Assembly: GCA_035259145.1 (NCBI GenBank)
Contig: DATFWQ010000322.1
Location: 1-9,882, forward strand
Reading direction: 5' to 3'
Origin: CF-161 sp035259145
GTDB lineage: Bacteria > Chloroflexota > Dormibacteria > Dormibacterales > Dormibacteraceae
Length of the DNA: 9,882 nt
Part shown: piece by piece, positions 1 to 5,654 of the stretch
How positions within the stretch are numbered: position 1 is the stretch's first letter
Layout: every line of letters begins with the position of its first letter
Translations under genes and position numbers: made by a program
The notes under the pieces: model-generated
What the model saw: the letters and a program-made list of their open reading frames with translations, nothing else
What the model was told of the DNA's origin: nothing
The model's database searches: none

Positions 1-370
1 ACCGCGTCACCTTCCACACCGGTGCCGGCGCCTTCGCGACCAGGATCAGGAAGACCCCGGTCCCCACCTTGTGTGTGGCCAGGTACTCTTCGGCGATCAG
101 GTGCTTGCGCTCGCCGCGGCCGCAGTCGATCACCGGGATTCCGTTCGCCTCGGCCCCCGCCCGCAGCCGGCGAACGAACCGGCCCGCCATCCGCATCAGA
201 TGGGTGTTGTCGAGCAGCTCATCGGAGCCATCGTGTAGCTGCCGCCACCAGCTCCGGAACCCGCCTGGACCGTGACCCAGCGGAAAGTAGGCGTTGAGGA
301 CGATTCGATCTACGCAGTCATAAGCGCCGGTCAGCAGGTCGCCGTACCGTTCGCTGAAGCTATCGGTCAC
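1..370 (-). CDS. Conserved hypothetical protein, N-terminal 123 residues (runs off left edge)
   Basis: The minus strand is open from base 558 to the window edge. The protein-like part begins at a GTG at 370-368 with VTDSFSERYGDLLTGAYDCV. Further on it has NAYFPLGHGPGGFRSWWRQL (residues 26-45), a basic stretch LMRMAGRFVRRLRA (58-71), IPVIDCGRGERKH (78-90) and a hydrophobic VGTGVFLILVAKAP (102-115). I recall this layout from a widespread uncharacterised family, but I know no function and assign none. The GTG is chosen because the residues before it (rich in S, G, R and P) look like non-coding sequence. No clear Shine-Dalgarno precedes it. No signal peptide or membrane segment is visible. It is incomplete because of the window edge, not evident damage. 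The plus-strand open frames over it are shadows. Confidence 0.7.
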   Translation of the reverse strand, partial: MTDSFSERYGDLLTGAYDCVDRIVLNAYFPLGHGPGGFRSWWRQLHDGSDELLDNTHLMRMAGRFVRRLRAGAEANGIPVIDCGRGERKHLIAEEYLATHKVGTGVFLILVAKAPAPVWKVTR

Positions 371-649
371 CTGGGAACCGTAGACGAGCGGTGCCTGGCG
401 ATGACCCAGGTGGAGGGCGTCCAGGCCGCTCGAAGAGCGCCCGGAGGGTTTAGCCCTTAACGCCTGGTCTTTGCCACCCAGGCTCTCTTGGCCGGGGGTG
501 CTCCTGCGCCCCCTTGGCCCGTATTCGCCAGACCTGTCACAACCACCAGTTCAGCGTGTCATCGCCTACCGTCAGCCGGACTGCCCGCAGGGCCACCGGT
601 TTCGAGCGCAGTCTCGGAACCGGCGTAGGACCTGTCTTCTAAGAACTCC
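371..649. other. Gene-free leader/intergenic stretch with one hairpin
   Basis: No convincing gene was found on either strand. The minus frame of the neighbouring hypothetical stays open to 558 but its translation is low-complexity S/G/R/P sequence. A short hairpin, GCCTGG (462-467) paired with CCAGGC (478-483) across a 10-base loop, lies here. It has no T-run, so it is not called a terminator. It may be part of the 5' leader of the hypothetical gene. Confidence 0.4.
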
Positions 650-757
650 GGTCTATTCGAGCATGGCGAGTTGGCGGTGCAGCCCGGCGCCGGGCACCTT
701 CCGTGGCTCGACGATCCGGCGTGGTTCACGCGGACGCTGGCGGCCTTTCTCCGCTGA
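650..757 (+). pseudogene. C-terminal remnant of an alpha/beta hydrolase
   Basis: The plus frame ending at TGA 755-757 reads LFEHGELAVQPGAGHLPWLD and then DPAWFTRTLAAFLR. GAGHLPWLDDP, a hydrophobic/aromatic helix and a stop one helix later is the usual end of alpha/beta hydrolases of the proline iminopeptidase / haloalkane dehalogenase type. The His of GAGH would be the catalytic histidine. An in-frame TAG at 626-628 lies just upstream. No oxyanion region, nucleophile elbow or acid residue of the family is found before it, so about nine tenths of the gene is missing. It is unrelated in frame and type to the two other hydrolases in this window. Family recognition is fairly firm for so short a piece; the original substrate cannot be inferred. 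Confidence 0.6.
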
Positions 758-1237
758 CCGCGGCGAGCAGCAGCTTCGCGGCGACGGCCGCACCCGTCGG
801 TACGGATCGCACCGGCCACGGCGCTTGCTCGGGCGCGAGTCTCGGGGGGACAGAGCTGTCCGGAGGAGTCCGCGAGGTCGCGGGGTGCTCGCGCTAGGGT
901 CGGGCGATGGCCACCTGCCCGCCAAACACACGTTTGGGCTTTGAATAGTCCGATCTTCGTCCAGACGAGTCGACGACAAACATCTGACTGCTCAAAGCGG
1001 GAACAGGCTTCGACCTCAAGCACGTCGACCTGCCATTGTTGACCCTGGTCGCGCCTGACGAGAGCCATGCGCACTCTGCCTAGCCCAGCAACGGGCGCCT
1101 ACAGGAAATTCGGCTAGGGAAGACCCGGCGAGCTCCCGCCGCTGCCACCCTGGCTCCTGAAGCCCACCGGCACCGTGCGGCTCAACCTCGCAAGCGTCGC
1201 CCAGGTGTCAGCCGCCCCGGGCGACGGTGCCGTAATC
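758..1237. other. Gene-poor stretch with unassigned coding-like scraps
   Basis: No intact gene was found. Two scraps have protein-like composition on the plus strand. One is a short frame ending at the TAG at 1080-1082, reading FDLKHVDLPLLTLVAPDE. The other, downstream of 1115, includes LPPWLLKPTGTVRLNLASVA. Neither has a start or a recognised family. A small hairpin CCAAAC (922-927) / GTTTGG (932-937) is followed by only three Ts. TAGGGT (895-900) lies 6 bases before an ATG at 907 that opens only 13 codons, so a broken leaderless gene start is possible but unproven. Confidence 0.3.
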
Positions 1238-1269
1238 AAAAAAGGACCTGCGCGTCTATGCGCGCGTCC
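1238..1269 (-). terminator. Rho-independent terminator (minus strand)
   Basis: Read on the minus strand, GGAC-GCGCG (1269-1261) pairs with CGCGC-(AG)-GTCC (1254-1244) around a 6-base loop, with a 2-base bulge. Six Ts follow directly (1243-1238). This is the best intrinsic terminator in the window. It serves the minus-strand gene fragment whose stop codon lies in the loop. Confidence 0.65.
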
Positions 1270-1411
1270 TCAGATTGCCAGGTGCGCCGATGGCGAACTC
1301 AACCTCGTCAATCCGGAGGGTGTTGCGCCGGCCGGTTGAATCCGCCCGACGTGCCTCCAGGTGGATGCTGACTCCGGAAGTGTCGGGGTGCAGACGTGCG
1401 GTACGGCCCTG
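1256..1411 (-). pseudogene. C-terminal fragment of an unrecognised minus-strand gene
   Basis: The minus frame ending at TAG 1258-1256 reads LHPDTSGVSIHLEARRADST and then GRRNTLRIDEVEFAIGAPGN. This balanced composition, with alternating hydrophobic and charged residues, looks like real protein. A TAG at 1414-1412 stops the frame upstream. A neighbouring frame continues the same style (VHTIEIAGPYR) up to about 1430, which suggests one frameshift. It stops at a strong terminator in the same orientation, which supports a former gene. The IS remnant immediately upstream may have cut it. I do not recognise the family. The plus-strand translation of the same bases is also fairly clean, so the strand call is not certain. 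Confidence 0.4.
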
Positions 1412-1437
1412 CTATCTCGATGGTGTGAACCCGAGGC

Positions 1438-1551
1438 CGATGAGAGCCGGAAGGCAGCCGAAAAGAAGGCAGAGGAGCATGGACGGCGGCTGATCGTTGC
1501 CGGCCCGGTAGGGCCGCCGCTTGAGTTCGGATGGACTTTCGGCACCCGACA
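1438..1551 (-). mobile_element. Decayed IS end, copy A
   Basis: This stretch aligns base for base, with scattered substitutions and single-base indels, to about 5000-5111. Shared blocks include AGAGGAGCATGGACGGCGGC and TGAGTTCGGATGGACTT. Its outer edge, read on the minus strand, is TGTCGGGTGCCGAAAG, against TGTGGGGTGCCAAAAG in the other copy. The minus frame gives NDQPPSMLLCLLFGCL, matching YDQPPSMLLFVPYACL at the start of the transposase in copy B. Only the terminal repeat and the first ~25 codons remain. Similarity ends near 1438, where other sequence begins. It is non-functional. Confidence 0.7.
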
Positions 1552-1655
1552 CCCTGGTCCCGGTCTGGCTGTCCCCGGTGTTGCCATCGGCGATGTGGCA
1601 GTGGTGGGAGGCTCAGAGCTATTGAACGTCTCCGTTTGGGCGAGGAGACCGGCCC

Positions 1656-1685
1656 TTGACAAGAAATGTTGTCAAAGGCTAGACT
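1656..1685 (+). promoter_or_regulatory. Promoter with overlapping palindromic operator, probably leaderless
   Basis: A consensus -35 TTGACA at 1656-1661 and a -10-like TAGACT at 1680-1685 are 18 bases apart. The -35 is the left half of a perfect inverted repeat: TTGACAA (1656-1662), GAAATG, TTGTCAA (1669-1675). A start of transcription about 7 bases after the -10 falls at roughly 1692, two bases before the ATG at 1694. There is no Shine-Dalgarno, so the mRNA is probably leaderless. A dimeric winged-helix repressor bound here would block RNA polymerase. The adjacent ArsR-type gene is the obvious candidate, which is inference. Confidence 0.7.
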
Positions 1686-1693
1686 TTGGGCCC

Positions 1694-2293
1694 ATGGTGG
1701 ACGTGGAAGTCATCGAGAGTCCGGCTGTCGCGGTCGTCGCCCTGGACCCGGTTCGCTCACGGCTCCTGGGCGCGCTGACCGAGGCGAGGTCCGCGGCGAT
1801 GCTGGCCCAAAAGGTCGGACTCACACGCCAGAAGGTGACCTATCACCTGAATGCGCTCGAAAAGCATGGCCTCATCCGGACGGTTGGCAAGCGTCAATGG
1901 GGCGGACTGACCGAGCGCCTCTTCGTTTCAACCGCGGCCTCGTACATCGTTGCGCCCGGCGCGATGGGCGACGCACGGAGTGACCCGGTGAGGGCGTCGG
2001 ATCGCTTGTCAGCCGCATACCTGATTGCCATTGCAGCGCGGACTGTGCAAGAAGTCGGTGACCTGATCCGCCACGGGAGCTCCCGGCGTAAGCACGTCGC
2101 GACACTTTCGATCGATACGGCCGTCCGCTTTCGGAACGCTGATCAGCGATCTGCTTTTGCCGACGAGCTCGCAGCCACCGTTCGGTCCCTCGCGGCGCGC
2201 TATCACGACGCCGCGAGCTCCGGGGGCCGGTGGCATCGCGTCGTCATAGGTGCGTACCCGTTGTTGTCGGCTCCAAAGGATGAGGTGGTCTGA
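1694..2293 (+). CDS. ArsR-type winged-helix transcriptional regulator
   Basis: This is a 199-residue DNA-binding regulator. The winged helix lies at about residues 18-80: SRLLGALTEARSAAMLAQKV, then the recognition helix LTRQKVTYHLNALEKHGLI (43-61), then a basic wing VGKRQWGGLTERLFV. The LTRxxVxYHLxxLEKHGLI pattern is typical of ArsR/HTH_20 proteins. There is no ELCVCDL-like metal site and no cysteine, so metal sensing is unlikely. The C-terminal ~110 residues form an uncharacterised helical region. The frame stays open for 333 bases upstream, but that part overlaps the IS remnant and the promoter. The ATG at 1694, just behind the -10 box, is therefore preferred. The stop codon abuts the next ATG, so it heads a three-gene operon. 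It probably represses its own promoter through the palindrome at 1656-1675. Confidence 0.85.
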   Translation: MVDVEVIESPAVAVVALDPVRSRLLGALTEARSAAMLAQKVGLTRQKVTYHLNALEKHGLIRTVGKRQWGGLTERLFVSTAASYIVAPGAMGDARSDPVRASDRLSAAYLIAIAARTVQEVGDLIRHGSSRRKHVATLSIDTAVRFRNADQRSAFADELAATVRSLAARYHDAASSGGRWHRVVIGAYPLLSAPKDEVV

Positions 2294-2746
2294 ATGGCCC
2301 AGAGAAGAACTCCACGCTTCATTGATCTCGAGATCGAGGTTGATGGCAGTCCTGAAGAGGTCTGGTCTACGATTGCGACAGGGCCGGGGATTACGGCCTG
2401 GCTCCAGCCAACGGACGTCGAAGAGCGCGAGGGCGGGAGGTTCGCCTTCGACATGGGCGCCGGAATGAACGAGTCGGGCAAGGTGACCGCGTGGGATCCG
2501 CCACGGCGGTTTGCCACGGGAGGCGTTGAGTGGCGAGCAGCTGACGGTCGAACCGCGAAGCTCGCCACCGAGTGGGTGATTCGCGCCAGGTCCGGGGGCA
2601 CTTGCATCGTGCGTATGGTTATGAGCGGTTTCGGCTCCGCAGACACCTGGGGCGACGAGGTAGATCAGCTGACCGAAGGTATGCGCATTGCGCTCGCTGA
2701 TCTTAAGTCGCACCTCGCCGGCGCGATGGCAAGGCGGCACCGATGA
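2294..2746 (+). CDS. SRPBCC / AHSA1-like domain protein
   Basis: This 150-residue protein is one START/Bet v1-like helix-grip domain. The family opening is clear: FIDLEIEVDGSPEEVWSTIA (9-28), then GITAWLQPTDVEEREGGRFAF, where the EEVW helix and the GG-R-F-x-F strand are standard. Later come GKVTAWDPPRRFA (strand-turn), TEWVIRARSGGTCIVRMV and the long C-terminal helix DEVDQLTEGMRIALADLKSHL that closes the cavity. Members bind hydrophobic ligands or act as co-chaperone-like proteins; no ligand can be named here. It is cytoplasmic, with no signal peptide. Its ATG directly follows the TGA of the regulator (TGAATG), implying translational coupling. ArsR-SRPBCC pairs are a familiar arrangement. It is intact, unlike the second SRPBCC gene at 6712. 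Confidence 0.85.
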   Translation: MAQRRTPRFIDLEIEVDGSPEEVWSTIATGPGITAWLQPTDVEEREGGRFAFDMGAGMNESGKVTAWDPPRRFATGGVEWRAADGRTAKLATEWVIRARSGGTCIVRMVMSGFGSADTWGDEVDQLTEGMRIALADLKSHLAGAMARRHR

Positions 2747-3321
2747 GGAGGCTCTACTCGTATATGTTCATGTCGCTGGATGGGGTGATCGAGTCGCCGG
2801 AACGATGGCATTTCTCACGCTACAGCCAGGAAATGGGTGCGGATCTTAGTGCCCACCTGGAGTCCGCCGGCGCTATGCTCTTGGGCCGCACTACCTACGA
2901 GGCGTTTGCCGGCTACTGGCCTCAGCAGACAAGCGAAGTACCCTTTGCGGACGTCAATAACAACATTCGCAAGTACGTGGTCTCAACGACGCTCAGGTCT
3001 GCTGATTGGAATAACACAGCGGTGATCAACCACAATGTTGTCGCGACCATCCAGGAACTCAAGAGCCAGAAAGGTGGCGATCTGCATATCGCGGGCAGCC
3101 CAACTCTTGTACGCACCATGTTGTCCGCCGGCCTTCTGGACTCGCTTCGCCTCCAGGTTTCTCCCGTGATCGTCGGATCTGGGCTGCACCTCTTCCCCGA
3201 TGGGACCACACCGAAGGAACTACACCTCGTTGAGACCAAGACTCTCCCTCAGGGTGTGTTGGTCCTGGACTATCGGGTATTGAACGCCCGCGGCGACGGA
3301 TCAGGAGTTCCTCCCAGCTAG
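2743..3321 (+). CDS. RibD C-terminal / dihydrofolate-reductase-like protein
   Basis: This 192-residue protein has the Rossmann-like fold of the RibD_C/DHFR superfamily. Diagnostic stretches in order are YMFMSLDGVIESPERW (7-22), AMLLGRTTYEAFAGYWP (44-60), RKYVVSTTLRSADW, LHIAGSPTLVRTMLSAGLLD with the nucleotide-binding GSPTLVR, and LRLQVSPVIVGSGLHLFP. These match the many stand-alone family members of about 180-200 residues, which are predicted NAD(P)H-dependent reductases. Most have no known substrate, and this is not a housekeeping folA. The start overlaps the previous stop as ATGA, showing translational coupling as the third gene of the operon. ArsR-SRPBCC-DHFR-like trios recur in soil bacteria with no assigned pathway to my knowledge. 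No terminator is visible directly downstream. Confidence 0.85.
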   Translation: MRRLYSYMFMSLDGVIESPERWHFSRYSQEMGADLSAHLESAGAMLLGRTTYEAFAGYWPQQTSEVPFADVNNNIRKYVVSTTLRSADWNNTAVINHNVVATIQELKSQKGGDLHIAGSPTLVRTMLSAGLLDSLRLQVSPVIVGSGLHLFPDGTTPKELHLVETKTLPQGVLVLDYRVLNARGDGSGVPPS

Positions 3322-3346
3322 CACAACCCGAGGTGGGTGGGGTATC

Positions 3347-3379
3347 TCAGACCGTGGCTACGTAGGGATTTTCAGACCG
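3347..3379. repeat. Short direct repeat TCAGACCG, spacing 25
   Basis: TCAGACCG occurs at 3347-3354 and 3372-3379, in the contexts GGTATCTCAGACCGTGGC and GATTTTCAGACCGGGG. Such spaced repeats outside a gene resemble the transposase-binding repeats at the ends of some IS elements, for example IS21-like ones. No matching transposase is present, so this is only a possible IS-end scar. Confidence 0.3.
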
Positions 3380-3441
3380 GGGATGACAGGTGTCGGCATC
3401 GGCATATGATTCCCGCCGGGCTCATGTTAGCTCATTTTTGC

Positions 3442-3471
3442 AGTGCGCGTTGGGTTTCGTATGCGCGCACT
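3442..3471. repeat. 8-bp perfect inverted repeat
   Basis: AGTGCGCG (3442-3449) pairs with CGCGCACT (3464-3471) around a 14-base loop. Five Ts lie on its left side and no T-run lies on its right, so it is not a terminator in either direction. It sits 9 bases from the IS end at 3480. Confidence 0.5.
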
Positions 3472-3479
3472 CTCTGCCG

Positions 3480-3502
3480 TGTGGGATGCCAAAACGCATC
3501 CG
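3480..3502 (+). mobile_element. IS terminal repeat, copy C (left end of candidate element)
   Basis: TGTGGGATGCCAAAA (3480-3494) followed by CGCATCCG matches TGTGGGGTGCCAAAA-GTCCATCCG at the minus-strand end of copy B (5111-5088). The first 15 bases differ at one position. The two face each other in inverted orientation about 1.6 kb apart, as the two ends of one element would. A leading TGT is usual for ends of the IS481-type group. The bases just outside the two ends do not show an obvious target duplication. Confidence 0.5.
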
Positions 3503-3885
3503 GCTCTGTGTCTGTCGGTCGACGGCGCCGAACCGCCACTCGGAGCCTGGATATGAGGCGTCTCGGCGGATTGTCGCTGGTCAGCGCCTCGGCGTTGACA
3601 CGGCGCGCGCAGATTGGCGCAGGGGCCTGATTTTGCAGATCATCCAGGGCACCGACGCCCAGGGAGTCGTCGCATTGGCTTTGGGCCGTTTCAGCCTGTC
3701 CCCAATCAGGCCGCCCAACACGAGGCCACCGATCATGGGACACGGCACGACAGCAACGGCTGGGCAGTCCAGCAGCTGCCGCTCTGCTAGGCCAGGCTGC
3801 CGTAGTTCCGTTCGGGGGTACGATCCTGCAGTCGCACCAAGGCCATAACCTGCGGCCGCTCAGGCTTCGGCTTTGCAGGCCAGCC
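3503..3885. other. Interior of candidate element, no assignable gene
   Basis: Several frames stay open here but none shows a convincing domain. The minus frame from about 3840 to 3590 gives MIGGLVLGGLIGDRLKRPKA near its middle, with a hydrophobic glycine-rich start. The plus frame gives DWRRGLILQIIQGTDAQGVV. Neither has a ribosome binding site or a recognised relative, and both may be remnants or antisense shadows. No array, RNA gene or terminator is seen. Confidence 0.3.
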
Positions 3886-4437
3886 TCATGCCAAAACCCG
3901 GACACCAGCTGCAACCTCGGCTAAATTGTCGTTGAGCTGGTGATTGCGGCCGCGGAGGCGATGAACGATCGCGCCGGGTATCGCTCTCTCATAAAGATCG
4001 ACATGCGCAAACGGCGCAGTGTCGTCCTTGCTGCCGTGATATAGATAGATTGGCGTCTTTGGAGGCAGTCGCGCGCCGAGGTTTGCCGTTGGCTTGATGT
4101 CTTCACTCGGCCAGCCGCCAGGGCCAACAAAGGGCGCCGCGATGAGAAATATGCCGGCAAGCTTCCGCTTCGTCGGCGTCTCCGCGAGGGCGTTGATCAG
4201 AATGGTTCCGCCAATCGAGTGGCCTATCAGTATCGCGCCATCATCGAGGCCGGCGATCTCTTCCGCGATCGCCGCCTTCCAAATGGTATAGCTGGGATCC
4301 GCCTCCTTCGGCATGCGCGGGTACCGGACATCGTAGTCGGGCCCAAGTTCTCGCCTCAAGCTATCGACTAGCTTGTTGTCCCATTCATCATGAGCTCCTT
4401 TGCCTCCGCCTTGAATGAACAGGGCTTGCTTCTTCAC
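3886..4437 (-). CDS. Small serine alpha/beta hydrolase
   Basis: This is a complete 183-residue alpha/beta hydrolase. The first strand and oxyanion loop are ALFIQGGGKGAHDEWDNKLV (5-24). The nucleophile elbow is GHSIGG (72-77) with Ser74. The acid is Asp138 or Asp139 in LYHGSKDDTAPFAHVDLY, and the histidine is His166 in GRNHQLND. Size and layout fit the small lipase/esterase-like group related to RBBP9/YdeN hydrolases; the substrate is unknown. It is cytoplasmic, with no signal peptide. The start is GTG at 4437-4435, since the frame closes soon above it; the upstream GATGAG is a weak ribosome site. It faces away from the operon at 1694-3321, is monocistronic, and lies between two inverted IS ends beside a dead transposase, so it may be cargo. 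The codons look a little less GC-rich than those of its neighbours. Confidence 0.85.
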   Translation of the reverse strand: MKKQALFIQGGGKGAHDEWDNKLVDSLRRELGPDYDVRYPRMPKEADPSYTIWKAAIAEEIAGLDDGAILIGHSIGGTILINALAETPTKRKLAGIFLIAAPFVGPGGWPSEDIKPTANLGARLPPKTPIYLYHGSKDDTAPFAHVDLYERAIPGAIVHRLRGRNHQLNDNLAEVAAGVRVLA

Positions 4438-4461
4438 GTTCTCATCGTGCCGACTGTCGAT

Positions 4462-4481
4462 TCTGCTCGCGAGTGAGCAGA
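4462..4481 (-). promoter_or_regulatory. Palindrome upstream of the hydrolase, possible operator
   Basis: TCTGCTC (4462-4468) and GAGCAGA (4475-4481) form a perfect 7-bp inverted repeat with a 6-base spacer, 25 bases before the hydrolase GTG. The spacing is that of a dimeric repressor site near a promoter. On the minus strand CAGAAT next to it could serve as a poor -10. No cognate regulator is evident. Confidence 0.4.
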
Positions 4482-4596
4482 TGATTGCTGCGTTTCTCGT
4501 GGTGACCCCTTCATCCGTTGACCATCAGGCTGAGGATCCGTCGGTGCCTCGGGGGACCATGCTCGCCAGCGACACACTCCCGGGTCTGTGCCTCAT

Positions 4597-4616
4597 CCGT
4601 GTCACAGCCGTGTCAC
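4597..4616. repeat. Tandem 9-bp direct repeat
   Basis: CCGTGTCAC occurs at 4597-4605 and again at 4608-4616, with an 11-base period, one helical turn. It lies between the truncated transposase and the hydrolase promoter region. It could be a protein-binding site or a product of slippage at the transposase breakpoint. Confidence 0.5.
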
Positions 4617-5041
4617 GCATTCGAGGAACCAGGACGGCAGCTGGGCCGCTCGCAGGCTCTCGCCCTAATCGAGGCCAGTCTCTCCTTGGCCAGCTGGCGG
4701 ATCAGCCCCCGGCACTCTTCGCTGATTGAGGGTCGACCGCGGCGAGGACGACCTGCGAAGCTCGCCCACCTCCTTCGGACCAGCTCGCGGTGCGAGCCGA
4801 GCACCGTTTCCGGCTTCACCAGCTGCGCAGGCCAGGAGGGCCTCGGCAGCCGGCGCGCCAGGGCTGCGAGGACGAGACGATCGCCCTGGCGCCAGCGGAC
4901 AACCTTCCCCTGGCGTTCGAGGACGCGGACGTGGTGACGCAGCACCAACAACTCGGCCTGATCAGTGGCGCGGTCTTGGAGGGGTGCAAGGGCGACGTCG
5001 ATGAGGAGCCGGAGGCAGGCGTAGGGGACGAAGAGGAGCAT
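4613..5041 (-). pseudogene. Truncated integrase-type (rve) transposase of an IS481/IS3-like element
   Basis: From the ATG at 5041-5039 the minus strand reads MLLFVPYACLRLLIDVALAP. It continues with ELLVLRHHVRVLERQGKVVR, DRLVLAALARRLPRP, VLGSHRELVRRRW, GRPRRGRPSISEECRGLIRQ and LAKER. This is the N-terminal part of integrase-core transposases: a hydrophobic start, the LRHxxxVLxRQ helix, the W/SHRELVRRRW linker and the GRPxxSxExRxLIxxLAxE helix. In intact relatives the next ~200 residues hold the DDE catalytic core. Here the homology ends after LAKER, and about 20 unrelated residues lead to a stop at 4613. All catalytic residues are missing, so it cannot act on its own. The same frame runs upstream into the terminal repeat at 5088-5111. 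Confidence 0.75.
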
Positions 5042-5111
5042 GGACGGCGGCTGATCGTAGCCGGTCTGGCAGGGCCACTGCTGAGTTCGGATGGACTTTT
5101 GGCACCCCACA
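5000..5111 (-). mobile_element. IS end, copy B, including terminal repeat
   Basis: The outer edge on the minus strand is TGTGGGGTGCCAAAAG (5111-5096), followed by TCCATCCGAACTCAGC. The segment is about 80% identical by eye to copy A (1438-1551). It leads directly into the start of the truncated transposase, which fixes its orientation. With copy C at 3480 it may define a 1.63-kb element (3480-5111) containing the hydrolase gene. Confidence 0.65.
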
Positions 5112-5144
5112 GGCGTCCCCGGCGCCCCCCAGCAGGCGTGCGCC

Positions 5145-5654
5145 TTAGAAGGGCTTAAGCACCATCAGCCAGATCACGATCAGCAGGCCGCCGCCGCCGA
5201 TGGCGGCGAGCAGCTCCGGGCGCCCCGAGCGCAGCCGGAGGGCCAGCTCCTTCTCCGCGGTCTCCGGGTCCGGGGCGGGTGCCAGGCGGCGGGCTCGGCC
5301 GGGTGAGATGGAGGCGCCGACCGGCTGCCGGACGCGCAGGAAGTGGCGGGTGCCGATGATGTCCATCGCTGCGGCCACCACGATCAGGACGCCGATCGAC
5401 GTCCAGGGCCACAAGCGTCCGAGCCACCCGCCCATGCCTGCCGCCGAGAGGCCGGCCACGACCAGGACCAGCAGCGCCCCGTACATCAGCCTGAGGCTCG
5501 CCGTCGAGAGATCGAGCAGGGCCGCGATCCGGGCTCGGTCGCGCTCCTGCCGGATGCGGAAGCCGGCGAAGACGGCCACGCCGTGGATGAGGACGAAGGC
5601 GAAGGCGGCCGCCAGGTGCACGAACACGATCCAGGGATAGAGCGAGCTCAGCAT
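5145..5654 (-). CDS. Four-helix integral membrane protein (DUF2269-like)
   Basis: This 169-residue protein has four predicted membrane helices: about 7-32 (PWIVFVHLAAAFAFVLIHGV), 53-73 (SLRLMYGALLVLVVAGL), 82-101 (WPWTSIGVLIVVAAAMDIIG) and 147-166 (LLAAIGGGGLLIVIWLMVL). A conserved-looking His lies in helix 1 (VHLAAA) and another in HGVAVF. A charged cytoplasmic loop (103-145) precedes the last helix. Layout and size resemble the predicted membrane proteins of the DUF2269 group; no biochemical role is known to me. The ATG at 5654-5652 overlaps the stop of the preceding 49-residue gene (ATGCTGA), indicating coupled translation. GAGG lies 10 bases upstream. It ends 34 bases from the IS copy B edge, so the insertion did not cut it. 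Confidence 0.75.
   Translation of the reverse strand: MLSSLYPWIVFVHLAAAFAFVLIHGVAVFAGFRIRQERDRARIAALLDLSTASLRLMYGALLVLVVAGLSAAGMGGWLGRLWPWTSIGVLIVVAAAMDIIGTRHFLRVRQPVGASISPGRARRLAPAPDPETAEKELALRLRSGRPELLAAIGGGGLLIVIWLMVLKPF

Noticed and set aside
922..940. Small hairpin as terminator
   Set aside because: Six base pairs followed by only three Ts; no gene ends just before it.
559..1074. 171-codon minus-strand open frame
   Set aside because: Translation is rich in R, A, S and G with no domain. It runs antisense to the alpha/beta hydrolase tail and lacks a ribosome site; a shadow of high GC content.
1361..1693. 111-codon N-terminal extension of the ArsR regulator
   Set aside because: It runs through the IS remnant and through the promoter, and the residues do not resemble the family. 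The leaderless ATG at 1694 explains the gene.
2009..2740. 243-codon minus-strand open frame
   Set aside because: Antisense to the regulator and SRPBCC genes; composition is arbitrary and no motif is present.
3442..3471. Terminator after the ArsR operon
   Set aside because: The stem is good but the T-run is on the wrong side for the plus strand, and it lies 120 bases beyond the stop.
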